Shown here in pieces: positions 40,876 through 49,922 of a DNA stretch of 55,023 nt. The notes under the pieces were generated by a model, which was not told the origin of the DNA, did no database searches, and saw nothing but the letters and a program-made list of their open reading frames with translations. Both the position numbers and the translations under genes were made by a program. Source of the DNA: Bacillota bacterium (GTDB lineage Bacteria; Bacillota; UBA4882; UBA8346); NCBI GenBank assembly GCA_023394955.1, contig JAEWZY010000074.1, positions 1 through 55,023 of the forward strand, read 5' to 3'. How positions within the stretch are numbered: position 1 is the first letter of the stretch; the number at the start of each line of letters is the position of its first letter.

Positions 40876-41799
40876 ATGAACGGGTTCAGTTGGTGCGAGG
40901 TTGAAGTCAAAGTCCCGGCCGAGTATGGCGAGGTGGTAGCCGATTGTTTTCAGGAGGAAGGCGCCGGCGGAGTTGTCTTTGATGATCCTGATATTCTAGA
41001 AGGAAAGCAGTTTCAAGATGACGAGTACCTGGGTGAGGAATTTAGTCTTCCCGGGCATTTTGGGGTGCGATCCTATTTTCCGGTGGATGATCGGTTAGGC
41101 CAACGGCTAACCCGAATCAAAAAACAACTGGGCGAAGCGCTGGGAATCGCGGTGGAATTTGGGTTAAAACAGGTTAGGGAAGAAGACTGGGCGGAAGCCT
41201 GGAAACGCTATTTTAAACCGGAGCGTATCGGAAAGATAGTCATTAAACCCAGTTGGGAAGATTATACTCCGAACGATGGCGAAATCATAATCGAGCTGGA
41301 CCCGGGGATGGCCTTTGGGACTGGGACTCATCCTACTACGCGGATCTGCCTCAAGTTACTTCAGGAGATAATAACCTCTCAAACCGAAATGTTGGACGTA
41401 GGGACCGGTTCCGGGATTTTGGCGTTGGCTGGGGCTAAATTGGGCGCCAAAAAAATAAACGCTATCGATATTGATACGGTTGCGATAAGAGTGGCTTTGG
41501 AGAACATTAGACGCAACCGGATGGAAGGATTAATTGACGTCTGCGAGAGCGATCTTTTGGACCGACCGTTAGATTCCAAGTTTAACCTGGTGGTAGCGAA
41601 TATCATAACCAATGCCATTTTGGAGCTTATTCCCCAATTGGAGAAAGTATTGAAACCGGGCGGGATTTTGATAGCTTCAGGAATCATCGAGGAACGTTTT
41701 CCGGAAGTGTTAGAGTATTTAACAAAGTTAGGTTTTGAAGATGTTAAATGCGTGTGTGAAGAAGGTTGGGTTGGATTGGTTGCGCGGTTTGGAATTTAA
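40876..41799 (+). CDS. prmA: Ribosomal protein L11 methyltransferase
   Basis: 307 residues. SAM-binding motif LDVGTGSGILALAGA (about 176-190) and the PrmA-specific DPGMAFGTGTHPTT block. Trimethylates L11. ATG with CAGGAGG 7 bases upstream. Normal position after dnaJ in Firmicutes. Confidence 0.96.
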   Translation: MNGFSWCEVEVKVPAEYGEVVADCFQEEGAGGVVFDDPDILEGKQFQDDEYLGEEFSLPGHFGVRSYFPVDDRLGQRLTRIKKQLGEALGIAVEFGLKQVREEDWAEAWKRYFKPERIGKIVIKPSWEDYTPNDGEIIIELDPGMAFGTGTHPTTRICLKLLQEIITSQTEMLDVGTGSGILALAGAKLGAKKINAIDIDTVAIRVALENIRRNRMEGLIDVCESDLLDRPLDSKFNLVVANIITNAILELIPQLEKVLKPGGILIASGIIEERFPEVLEYLTKLGFEDVKCVCEEGWVGLVARFGI

Positions 41800-41858
41800 G
41801 TCGGATTATTTTAAAATTCGCAGAAGAATTAACATTAAAAACCCAAAGGAGATTACTA

Positions 41859-42605
41859 TTGACCCGTTTTTTTATTTCACCCGATCAAATCAAAGATCGG
41901 ACCGTCATTCTTCGAGGCGGAGATCGGCATCATCTGTTGAATGTCCTCCGTCAAGGGCCGGGCGATGAAATTACCGTATTAAACGGTAAAGGCGAAGAGT
42001 ATTTGGTTAGGATTACCGAGGTAACTACCGATCAAGTTTACGGGGAAATCATTAAAAAAATGGAACGCCAAGCCGAGCCTCGGGTCAAGCTCACCCTGGT
42101 CCAAAGTCTGCCGAAGGCTGATAAATTCGAGTGGATCCTCCAAAAAAACACTGAACTCGGCGTCAGTCGCTTTCAGCCGGTGCTTACCGAGCGTAGCAAT
42201 GTTAAATTAGACAAGTCTACTCAGGAACGGAAACTGGAGCGGTGGCACAAAATTATCCGGGAAGCGGCGGAACAATCCGGAAGGCAAATCGTACCTGTTT
42301 TGGAACCAGTCCGTAGTTGGAGTGAGATGCTTGCCGGTTGTGACACGGGTTTGGTTTTGATCCCGTGGGAGGGAGAGATAGTTCAATCGTTGAAGCAAGT
42401 TTTGGAGCGCCAACCGAAAATACCGGAGCTGATTACAGTATTAATCGGGCCTGAGGGTGGGTTTTCATTAAAGGAAGTCGTGGAAGCGAAGGAAAAAGGC
42501 GCCGTTTCTCTGACTTTGGGCCCAAGGATTTTACGGACTGAAACCGCCGGGTTAGTGGCTGCTTCGGCTTTACTATATCATTTTGGAGATTTAGGAGAAA
42601 ATTGA
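41859..42605 (+). CDS. rsmE: 16S rRNA m3U1498 methyltransferase
   Basis: 248 residues, the normal length, SPOUT fold with the knot motif LIGPEGGFS and LGPRILRTETAGL. It methylates U1498 of 16S rRNA. TTG 41859 is chosen: it gives the standard TRFFIS start and has AAAGGAG 7 bases upstream; the longer frame from 41766 would overlap prmA by 34 bases with no ribosome site. Last gene of the conserved block. Confidence 0.95.
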   Translation: MTRFFISPDQIKDRTVILRGGDRHHLLNVLRQGPGDEITVLNGKGEEYLVRITEVTTDQVYGEIIKKMERQAEPRVKLTLVQSLPKADKFEWILQKNTELGVSRFQPVLTERSNVKLDKSTQERKLERWHKIIREAAEQSGRQIVPVLEPVRSWSEMLAGCDTGLVLIPWEGEIVQSLKQVLERQPKIPELITVLIGPEGGFSLKEVVEAKEKGAVSLTLGPRILRTETAGLVAASALLYHFGDLGEN

Positions 42606-42607
42606 GG
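42579..42607 (+). repeat. 29-base segment at the rsmE 3' end with a copy at 52170
   Basis: The bases coding the last residues of RsmE and its stop (CATTTTGGAGATTTAGGAG...) recur with 27 of 29 identities at 52170-52198, outside any gene. Confidence 0.6.
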
Positions 42608-42712
42608 CGTTTTTTACCAAGAGCTTACTCTCGAAAGCGCCCGAATTTTTTATGAGTGGTTTCATTGCTTGCAAAAGGAAACTAGTTTGTTTTTAGGTAA
42701 GAGTATATAAAC

Positions 42713-42766
42713 ATAGGATACATTTTACGCTGTTTTTTGGATAGCAAAATGGATCCTATTTTTTAT
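42713..42766 (+). terminator. Terminator ending the hrcA-rsmE block
   Basis: ATAGGATACATTTT and AAAATGGATCCTAT form a 14-bp stem with one mismatch around a 19-base loop that can itself pair GCT/AGC, followed by a T-run (TTTTTTATT). Confidence 0.85.
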
Positions 42767-42787
42767 TGTTCGGAAAACAACCCACAA

Positions 42788-42799
42788 TGGAACGTTCCA
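42788..42799. promoter_or_regulatory. Operator O1, TGGAACGTTCCA
   Basis: Perfect 12-bp palindrome with central CG, typical of LacI-family operators, in the flank AATGGAACGTTCCAAAA. Identical copy 196 bases downstream. Confidence 0.75.
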
Positions 42800-42983
42800 A
42801 AAATTTTTTAACTATAAATGATTTTAGAGATTCATATCTTGGGGAAAAAAGTTCAACAATTCTGCCATTAGAAGCCGGTTTTTGGCGCGTAAATGCTTCA
42901 CCCAAAATTTTTTCGACATTATATTGTTAAAAAAATTTTTTAAAAAAGGAGTTTTGTTTCTGAGAAAGAATATTAACAACTAA

Positions 42984-42995
42984 TGGAACGTTCCA
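42984..42995. promoter_or_regulatory. Operator O2, TGGAACGTTCCA
   Basis: Identical to O1 including the flanking AAT and AAAA; 52 bases before the FAD oxidoreductase start. Likely bound by the LacI protein encoded at 47775-48815, which has no other matching site near its own gene. Confidence 0.8.
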
Positions 42996-43047
42996 AAAGT
43001 CTAGTTTTAAGGTTTTTCGGTCTAATAATCGATTGAGGTGAATTATT

Positions 43048-44442
43048 TTGAAACGGTATTTAGATGTAGATGTTGTCGTGGTCGGAGCAGGGCCAGCCGG
43101 TGTTGCCGCAGCCTTAGCGTCGCGCAGAAACGGAGCCAAGACGTTACTGATTAGCGAGCAAGCTTTTCTTGGGGGGCTTTTAACATCAGGATTACCATTA
43201 CTCGGCTTTTTTGATAAGTACGAAAAACGGATTGTTTGTGGCATTGCCGAGGAGATGATTGAACGTTTGCAAAAAATCGGAGGGAGTCTGGGTCATACTA
43301 CCCGTGAGCCGGTAATGAATTCGATCACTCCCATTGATCCTTTCCTGGTAAGGTTTGTATTGCTTGAAATGATGGAGGAAGCCGGCGTGGAAATATTATG
43401 GCCGGCCCGGGCGGTGGACGCGCTTGAGGAAGGCCATGAAATCCGGGGGGTTGTCATAGAGACTAAAGAGGGAAGGCAAATTGTTACCGCTAAGGTTGTG
43501 ATTGATTGCTCGGGAGACGGGGATATCGCCGCAAAAGCTGGCGCTTCATTTACGGTAGGCCGTGCTGATGATGGATTGATTCAATCTGCCACACTAGTAT
43601 TCAGCTTGGATGGCATTGATTTTAACGAGCTAAAACGATACCTTCGGGAAAATCCCTCAGAGATCCGGACTCCATTAGAGTGTTTAGATGAACCTGGATA
43701 CGCGGTAGTCGGTTTATGGAATCTAGCTCGGATAGCTGCTGAAAAAGGTGATTTCCCACTGCCTCACACTCGAATTTTAATGAGTATTCTTCCTAATGGA
43801 AACCGAGTCGCGGTTAATACAACTCGGGTTGATAATCCTAATCTATTAACCGCCGCCGGTTTTGCAGAATTAATACGGGGATTACATCAACAGGTAATGC
43901 CGTTACATAATTTTTTCCGTAAGTATGTACCGGGTTTTCAAAATTGTTATCTCGGGTATGTCGGAGATCCGGTTGGGATTCGAGAGTCGCGTCACATTAT
44001 CGGCGATTATCAGTTAACTGAGCAGGATGTTTTTAATGGAAACACTTTTAAAGATGTGATAGCCCGAGGAGGTTATGACATTGATTTACATCATCCCGGT
44101 TTAAAAGAACGTTTTCCGGGGCGTCATGACAAAACGGAACCTTATGATATTCCATATCGTTGTTTGGTTCCAACCGGAATTGAGAATGTTTTAGTCGCCG
44201 GAAGATGTATCTCAGCCACCCATGAAGCCGCCGGTTCTATCCGGGTGATGGCGACTTGCATGGCGACAGGCGAAGCGGCCGGGGTGGCGGCAGCTTTAGC
44301 GGTTCAAAAGAGCGTATCACCTCGTAAGGTTGAGATAGCGTTGATACAAAAAGCATTAATCGCTCAAAAAGCTGAGCTTGGACCTGCAATTAAGGAAAAG
44401 ATTTCATGTATAAAGGTGGAAGGAGGGATGGCGGCAAATTGA
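43048..44442 (+). CDS. FAD-dependent oxidoreductase (FAD_oxidored family)
   Basis: 464 residues. N-terminal Rossmann motif VVVVGAGPAGVAAALASRRNGAK (GxGxxG, about 11-32, quoted in part), an internal VVIDCSGDGDIAAKAGA and a C-terminal NVLVAGRCISATHEAAGSIR block, as in PF12831-type flavoproteins of bacterial sugar loci. No NADP motif or second redox centre is evident; cytosolic. TTG start with GAGGTG upstream. First gene of a unit with a CUT1 importer and a LacI regulator, hence probably oxidation of a sugar derivative; the substrate is unknown. Confidence 0.85.
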   Translation: MKRYLDVDVVVVGAGPAGVAAALASRRNGAKTLLISEQAFLGGLLTSGLPLLGFFDKYEKRIVCGIAEEMIERLQKIGGSLGHTTREPVMNSITPIDPFLVRFVLLEMMEEAGVEILWPARAVDALEEGHEIRGVVIETKEGRQIVTAKVVIDCSGDGDIAAKAGASFTVGRADDGLIQSATLVFSLDGIDFNELKRYLRENPSEIRTPLECLDEPGYAVVGLWNLARIAAEKGDFPLPHTRILMSILPNGNRVAVNTTRVDNPNLLTAAGFAELIRGLHQQVMPLHNFFRKYVPGFQNCYLGYVGDPVGIRESRHIIGDYQLTEQDVFNGNTFKDVIARGGYDIDLHHPGLKERFPGRHDKTEPYDIPYRCLVPTGIENVLVAGRCISATHEAAGSIRVMATCMATGEAAGVAAALAVQKSVSPRKVEIALIQKALIAQKAELGPAIKEKISCIKVEGGMAAN

Positions 44443-44489
44443 TTTTTGTTCGGGTTATCATCAATAATAACTAAGGGAGGTAAGTGTAA

Positions 44490-45767
44490 ATGAAAAAACA
44501 TTGGCTTTTATTAATTGCAGTTAGCGTAGTGTTCTTATCAACTACCGCGGTGTTTGCGGAAGGGAAATCATTTGAAGGCGTAAATATTGCGATCCTAATT
44601 CATCCTACCCTGTATAATAGTACGGGGGGGAATGAAGGCCAGATTGCCGCCTTTGAGAAGAAAACCGGCGCTCGGGTGACTGTGGTCAAAGCTCCGATTG
44701 GCGAAATAAAAGAAAAAATGTTTATGGAGTTTATGGTTAAATCAGATCGTTATGATGTGATGACAACCCAAACCTCGGAAGAAAACGCCGACCTTTTTCA
44801 ATATGCGGAGCCATTGGATACGTATTTGGACAAGACTGGCGATGATTATGACAAAAAGGATTTAATTCCCAGCCTGGTTAATGCCTCCCGTTATAAAGGA
44901 AAACTTTACGGGATACCATGCCGGTACGGGACAAATATGCTTTACTATCGGACTGACTTAATGAAAGCGGCTGGCCTTGATGTACCAAAGAATTGGCAAG
45001 AATTCACTACGGCAGCGCAAAAACTGACCACTACCGGCCCCAGTGGCAATACTATTAATGGTATTTTGCTTCGTGGAAAGGGTGAAGAGTTAGTATATGA
45101 TTGGTTGGGTGTCTTTTACTCTAAAGGAGGCAATCTTCTAACATCTGATTGGAAGAAATCGTCGGTTGATTCCAAAGCGGGTATTGCTTCCGCCCAATTG
45201 CTCGCGGACTACTTAAAAAAGGGTTACTTACCGGCGGACTTTTTAGCCTGGGGCCGTGATGACTATATTACAGCTATGCAACAAGGGAGAGGCGCAATGG
45301 GAATTTACGTCTCTTCGTACTGGGGAAATTTCATTAATCCCAATACTTCTAAAGTTGCTGATAAAATGGGTTGGGCCTTGGTTCCCTCGGACCATGGCGT
45401 GGCCAAGGGAAGAAGTCGTTCGGGCGGCTGGTACTATACTATGAATAAATTTAGCAAAAACAAGGAAGCGGCTTGGGCCTTGATCGAATGGCTCACCAAT
45501 AAAGAAAACCAACTGGAAGGCGCTCTTAAGTTCGACAATGGGGCGATTCGAGCCTCGGTTTATCGGAATCCTAGCTATCTAGCAAAATTCCCGTTAGCAG
45601 AAGATTGGTTGGAGTCTATTGCTAATTCAACTACTGACCCGGCTCATCCCAATATGCCGCAAATAATTGATGCGCTGAATACCGAACTATCCATGATTAT
45701 ACAAGGAAAAAAGACCGCGGCTGACGGGATGCAGGATGTTGCCAAGAAGATAAATAAACAATTATAA
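44490..45767 (+). CDS. Sugar ABC transporter solute-binding protein (family 1)
   Basis: 425 residues. Signal peptide 1-23 (ending VFA-EG, again no lipobox Cys), then a CUT1 receptor fold (ARVTVVKAPIGEIKEKM, YGIPCRYGTNMLYYRTDLMKAAGLDVPKNW quoted in part, GRGAMGIYVSSYWG). Strong GGGAGG ribosome site. Delivers its sugar to the permeases downstream. Unrelated in detail to the 5912-7183 protein, so it binds a different ligand. Confidence 0.92.
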   Translation: MKKHWLLLIAVSVVFLSTTAVFAEGKSFEGVNIAILIHPTLYNSTGGNEGQIAAFEKKTGARVTVVKAPIGEIKEKMFMEFMVKSDRYDVMTTQTSEENADLFQYAEPLDTYLDKTGDDYDKKDLIPSLVNASRYKGKLYGIPCRYGTNMLYYRTDLMKAAGLDVPKNWQEFTTAAQKLTTTGPSGNTINGILLRGKGEELVYDWLGVFYSKGGNLLTSDWKKSSVDSKAGIASAQLLADYLKKGYLPADFLAWGRDDYITAMQQGRGAMGIYVSSYWGNFINPNTSKVADKMGWALVPSDHGVAKGRSRSGGWYYTMNKFSKNKEAAWALIEWLTNKENQLEGALKFDNGAIRASVYRNPSYLAKFPLAEDWLESIANSTTDPAHPNMPQIIDALNTELSMIIQGKKTAADGMQDVAKKINKQL

Positions 45768-45773
45768 AACAGT

Positions 45774-45802
45774 TTAGGGAGTGGATCATCTCCACTCCCT
45801 AA
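45774..45802 (+). promoter_or_regulatory. Hairpin between binding-protein and permease genes
   Basis: TTAGGGAGTGGA pairs perfectly with TCCACTCCCTAA (12 bp, loop TCATC), 6 bases after the stop, without a T-run. Probably protects the upstream mRNA and attenuates the permeases, as in malE-malF. Confidence 0.8.
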
Positions 45803-45829
45803 CCAACATTTTGTATTGGAGATGAATTA

Positions 45830-46729
45830 ATGAATTCTACATTGAGAAAAGGCGCTCAAAAGAATAGCAGTGTTAAACTCACACCTTATCTGCTTATTTT
45901 GCCAGCATTTGTTACTTTGGTTGTTATTTTAGTGTATCCGATGTTTTACAATATTTTCTTATCTTTTTTCAATTGGAGATTCACTTCGATGCCGCGTTTT
46001 GTCGGATTGGACAACTTTATCCGACTGTTTACCGGGGATGAGTCATTTTGGCAGGTTCTGACTTTTTCGTTGAAGTTTGTTTTTATCACATTATCGGCTG
46101 ACCTTTTAATCGGGGTAGCCAGCGCTTTGATCTTGTATCGAATTGTCAAAGGACGTCAAGTGATTATCACCATGCTTTTGCTTCCTTATATGGTAGCCCC
46201 AATTGCAGTGGGTTTAATCTGGAAATTACTGTGGGCCAAAGACTTTGGCCTGGTCAATTATTTTTTGGGTTTTTTAGGAATTCAAGCGGTTAACTGGTTA
46301 GGTAATTCGACTTTTGCGACTTGGGCGGTGTACATTCCCGAAATTTGGCGTTCATTGCCATTTTCAATGTTAATCCTATTAGCGGGACTATTAGCCATTC
46401 CGGAAGATGTCTATGAAGCCGCTAGGATAGATGGTTCTTCGGCCTGGCAGACTTTTTTCCGAATTACTTTACCGTTACTTTCGCCTTCGATCACCATTGT
46501 CTTATTATTTCAAACAGTATTTAAACTTCGTGTATTTGATTTAATCTTCAACCTCACCGGAGGCGGTCCTGGAATCGCCACAATGCCAATCGGTTTAATG
46601 GTCTATCGAACTTACTTCAAGTATTTTGAAGGTGGGTATGCTGCGGCCCAAAATGTAATACTGCTCTTATTGGGAGCGCTGATCAGCGTCATCTACTTAC
46701 GTTACGTCTACCGGGAGGTGAGTTACTAA
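45830..46729 (+). CDS. CUT1 ABC transporter permease (MalF/UgpA-like)
   Basis: 299 residues, about six spans; EAA loop EAARIDGSSAWQTFFRITLP. Starts 27 bases after the intercistronic hairpin with GGAGATG upstream. Partner of the following permease; no ATPase gene is adjacent. Confidence 0.92.
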   Translation: MNSTLRKGAQKNSSVKLTPYLLILPAFVTLVVILVYPMFYNIFLSFFNWRFTSMPRFVGLDNFIRLFTGDESFWQVLTFSLKFVFITLSADLLIGVASALILYRIVKGRQVIITMLLLPYMVAPIAVGLIWKLLWAKDFGLVNYFLGFLGIQAVNWLGNSTFATWAVYIPEIWRSLPFSMLILLAGLLAIPEDVYEAARIDGSSAWQTFFRITLPLLSPSITIVLLFQTVFKLRVFDLIFNLTGGGPGIATMPIGLMVYRTYFKYFEGGYAAAQNVILLLLGALISVIYLRYVYREVSY

Positions 46730-46731
46730 TT

Positions 46732-47556
46732 ATGGGGAGTAAGCTATTTAAAATCTTAAAAGTAATATTCATCATCCTATTATTGTTTGTTAGCATAGTA
46801 CCAATTTTTTGGATTATACTTACATCGTTTAAAACTCGGCTAGATATCTTGTCGGATGTACCTAAATTTTTTTTCCGCCCTGATTTGAGCGCCTATATTA
46901 CTGATTTAGGCAACAGCAGTCAATCAATCTGGCCTAGTTTAATTAACAGTATAATCATTGGGATCTGTACTGTTATGATAACTTTAACTTTTGGAAGCCT
47001 GGCCGCCTATGCCTGTTCCCGTTATAATTTTTGGGGGAAGGAACAATTTATTGTCGGGGTCTTGATAACTAGGCTATTACCTCCTTTTACGGCGATTATT
47101 CCATTATTCATGATGATCCAAAAACTTGGTATTTTCGACACTCATTTGGTTCTAATTATAATTAATTCGGCTCTCAATATACCACTAGCCATCTGGATGA
47201 TCAAGACCTATTTTGACTGCATACCTAAAGAACTTGAAGAAGCGGCGATGCTAGATGGTTGCACTTCGTTGCAAGGGTTACTAAAAGTAACCCTGCCATT
47301 GGCGGCTCCCGGATTGACAGCTACAGCGATATTTGTATTTGTGATGTCTTGGAATGAATTTTTATTCGCTTTTATGTTTACCAGCGTTAAGGCCAGTACA
47401 ATGCCGTTATTGATAGCTCAAGCCCGTGGCGAGGACCAGATTTTTTGGCAACAGATGGCTTCACAGGCGACTATCCTAATGGTTCCAATGTTGCTCTTTA
47501 GTTTGTTCATGCAAAAACACATGGTCAAAGGATTAACGGCCGGAGGTGTAAAATAA
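46732..47556 (+). CDS. CUT1 ABC transporter permease (MalG/UgpE-like)
   Basis: 274 residues, about six spans; EAA loop EEAAMLDGCTSLQGLLKVTLP (quoted in part). The ATG lies two bases after the preceding stop, with GGGAGGTGA upstream. Second permease subunit. Confidence 0.92.
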   Translation: MGSKLFKILKVIFIILLLFVSIVPIFWIILTSFKTRLDILSDVPKFFFRPDLSAYITDLGNSSQSIWPSLINSIIIGICTVMITLTFGSLAAYACSRYNFWGKEQFIVGVLITRLLPPFTAIIPLFMMIQKLGIFDTHLVLIIINSALNIPLAIWMIKTYFDCIPKELEEAAMLDGCTSLQGLLKVTLPLAAPGLTATAIFVFVMSWNEFLFAFMFTSVKASTMPLLIAQARGEDQIFWQQMASQATILMVPMLLFSLFMQKHMVKGLTAGGVK

Positions 47557-47620
47557 GTTTAGGTGATTCTTCCACCAAAAGCCCGCCGGAGATGCTTTTC
47601 AAACGGCTAAACGCTTTATC

Positions 47621-47661
47621 AAGCGATAATATCGCTTATGTCGTTAATGTCACGTGGACAT
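47621..47661. promoter_or_regulatory. Two inverted repeats before the second lacI
   Basis: AAGCGATA-A-TATCGCTT (47621-47637) and ATGTC-ACGTG-GACAT (47647-47661) lie between the permease and lacI genes. Unlike the TGGAACGTTCCA operators; could be another regulator's site or a weak terminator. Confidence 0.4.
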
Positions 47662-47774
47662 GGAAATAATAATGTAATATTTTTTATTTATTAGCAGTTG
47701 CTGGCCTTGTAACTTGCCGGTTTTTGTGGGAGAATCATAACAATGAGGTAATCTTTGCTGGGAGATAATGAGTT

Positions 47775-48815
47775 ATGGATACTACAATTTTCGATGTAGC
47801 GAGGCGCGCCAAGGTTTCCAAAAGCACAGTTTCATTGGTGGTCAATGGTTCTACCGCCGTAAAGGAAAGCACTCGGGAGAAAGTGTTAAAGGCTATCCGG
47901 GAAATCGGTTATGTGCCTAACCGGGCGGCGCGGGAAATGGTAACCGCTAAGACTGGAAATATCGGTTTATGGATTATCTTGGATGAACAGTATTCCGAAG
48001 AGCCATACAGCTTTTCCAATTTGATTGACTCTTTCAGTCATGAAGTCAGCTTAGGAGTGGAAAATTTTATTCAAAACCGGCGTTATGGTCTTTTATTCTC
48101 TAGAACTTCAGGGAAGGTGGGAGTTCAATATTTACCTCCAATGATTAAGGAACACTGGATTGATGGTCTAATAGTTATAGGCGGTTCTTATGACGAGAGA
48201 TTGATTCCAATAATTGAGCAGACAAATTTGCCGTCAGTATTAGTAGCAACTGAAGTTGAAAGCTCCATTATCAGTAGTATATATGCAAACAACCAGGAAG
48301 GGATTTCGAAAGCGGTTGATTATTTGGTTGAATTAGGGCATCACCGGATCGCGATGCTTAACACCCACAAGATATCGCGAAATAGCAAAGTAAAATTAAA
48401 AGGCTACTTGAACGCTTTAGAGCGTCATCAGTTAGTAATGCGACAGGAATGGATTAGAGAGAGTAATTTTACAGGCCAATCCGGATTTGAACAAACTTTG
48501 GAGTTATTTAAGACAAATCCTTTACCAACTGCAATTGTCTGTAGTCATGATGTGATCGCCTTGGGCGCCATGCGGGCGATCCGGGAGCGAGGCTTGCGAG
48601 TTCCTGAAGATATTTCTTTAATAGGGTTTGAAGATGATTGGTTAGCCTCTTATGCCGATCCCCCTTTAACGACGATTCGAATCAATAAAAAGCAACTGGG
48701 GGAGTTGGCGGCGCGTCGAATCTTTGAATATTTCGATTCAAATGTAACAGACGCTACCAAAACTGCCTTATCTACCCAACTAATAGTGCGTAGCTCTTGT
48801 GCTTCGCTTAAATGA
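47775..48815 (+). CDS. LacI/GalR-family regulator of the FAD oxidoreductase / importer unit
   Basis: 346 residues. Helix-turn-helix FDVARRAKVSKSTVSLVVNG, hinge helix (YVPNRAAREMVT) and sugar-binding-type C-domain (GLIVIGG, TAIVCSHDVIALGAMRAIRERGLRVPEDISLIGFEDD in part). The recognition helix reads TVSLVVN rather than the common TVSRVLN, in keeping with an unusual operator. ATG with GGGAGA upstream. Separated from the permease by 218 bases. Confidence 0.93.
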   Translation: MDTTIFDVARRAKVSKSTVSLVVNGSTAVKESTREKVLKAIREIGYVPNRAAREMVTAKTGNIGLWIILDEQYSEEPYSFSNLIDSFSHEVSLGVENFIQNRRYGLLFSRTSGKVGVQYLPPMIKEHWIDGLIVIGGSYDERLIPIIEQTNLPSVLVATEVESSIISSIYANNQEGISKAVDYLVELGHHRIAMLNTHKISRNSKVKLKGYLNALERHQLVMRQEWIRESNFTGQSGFEQTLELFKTNPLPTAIVCSHDVIALGAMRAIRERGLRVPEDISLIGFEDDWLASYADPPLTTIRINKKQLGELAARRIFEYFDSNVTDATKTALSTQLIVRSSCASLK

Positions 48816-48973
48816 CGCATTCGTAATATCTAGTACAACATATATGGAAAGCTAATTGTTTTTTAACGTCAATTTGCGATAGTTCCAAATAATTGTTTGA
48901 TTGCATTGCTTTGATTAAGTAATGACTGTATGTCCGACATTTCAGAAAATCTTTTAATCCGAGGGTGAACGTG

Positions 48974-49918
48974 ATGTTAGAGACTCGGGCATTGTGCAAA
49001 GAATATCAGGGTCATTTAGTGGTGAATAATCTAAATCTTCAGGTGCGTTCGGGAGAAATATACGGTTTTCTTGGACCCAACGGAGCGGGTAAGAGCACTA
49101 CAATTAAGATGATCCTTGACCTGTTGCCGGCCACCAGTGGTGAGATTCAAATATTCGGTCAAAGTCTCCGTGAAAACTATTTTAAGTTGAAACAGAAAAT
49201 AGGTGTAGTAGGTGAATTTCAAAATTTATATCCGGAGATGACCGGGCTTGAATATTTATCTTTTTTCGCAGATTTGTTTGGGATTCCCGATAAAAAACAG
49301 CGTGTAAATCAACTTTTGGAGCGGTTAGACCTTTATCAACAACGTCGGCTTCCATTAAGGGGTTATTCCAAGGGAATGCAGCAAAAGATCGCCTTGGCCC
49401 GGGCCATGCTTCATGATCCCGAGATTCTAATTCTTGACGAGCCGGTTTCATCCCTTGACCCGCATGGAATTAAATTAGTTCGCGACATTATCATCAGTGA
49501 GAATCAAGCCGGTAAGACCATTTTTATTTCATCGCACCTGCTTTCGGAAATTGAGAAAACTTGCCACCGAATCGGAATCATTCATCGCGGGAGATTGATG
49601 GCGGAAGACACCATCCCTGGGGTAATTCAAAAAATAGCGTCAGGGATGGAGATTGAGTTAGAGTTGGAAAAAATTACTCCGGGGCTTGTTAATAATTTGA
49701 AGCTACTGTCTTTCGTTGCTTTCGTTCAGGTAGTGGAAGAGTCCAGGCTCCTCATTCGCACGCATGGGCCGGATGATTATCGACCCGGCCTGATGAAATT
49801 TTTAAATAGCGAGGGATGTTCCGTGCTGGGTTTACAAAAGAGACCAATGTCACTTGAAGAAGCTTTCGTAACAATTACGGATAATAATATCTCTTTACTG
49901 ACTACAAGGGAGGGCTGA
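48974..49918 (+). CDS. ABC-2 type exporter ATPase subunit
   Basis: 314 residues. Walker A GPNGAGKST, signature YSKGMQQK, Walker B ILILDEPVSSLDP, followed by a C-terminal extension of about 90 residues as in drug/polysaccharide/bacteriocin exporters. ATG 48974 is preferred (GAGGGTGA 5 bases upstream) over GTG 48965. Four bases separate its stop from the membrane subunit. Confidence 0.93.
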   Translation: MLETRALCKEYQGHLVVNNLNLQVRSGEIYGFLGPNGAGKSTTIKMILDLLPATSGEIQIFGQSLRENYFKLKQKIGVVGEFQNLYPEMTGLEYLSFFADLFGIPDKKQRVNQLLERLDLYQQRRLPLRGYSKGMQQKIALARAMLHDPEILILDEPVSSLDPHGIKLVRDIIISENQAGKTIFISSHLLSEIEKTCHRIGIIHRGRLMAEDTIPGVIQKIASGMEIELELEKITPGLVNNLKLLSFVAFVQVVEESRLLIRTHGPDDYRPGLMKFLNSEGCSVLGLQKRPMSLEEAFVTITDNNISLLTTREG

Positions 49919-49922
49919 ATTA

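Larger units (their letters stand above)
42606..43047. other. 442-base regulatory region before the second sugar locus
   Basis: No gene. Holds the rsmE terminator, two identical 12-bp palindromes, an A/T-rich stretch (42900-42950) with an SD-like AAAGGAG that has no frame behind it, and the GAGGTG ribosome site of the FAD oxidoreductase. Confidence 0.6.

Noticed and set aside
41766..41858. Longer rsmE reading from 41766
   Set aside because: Overlaps prmA, adds 31 residues absent from the family, and has no ribosome site.
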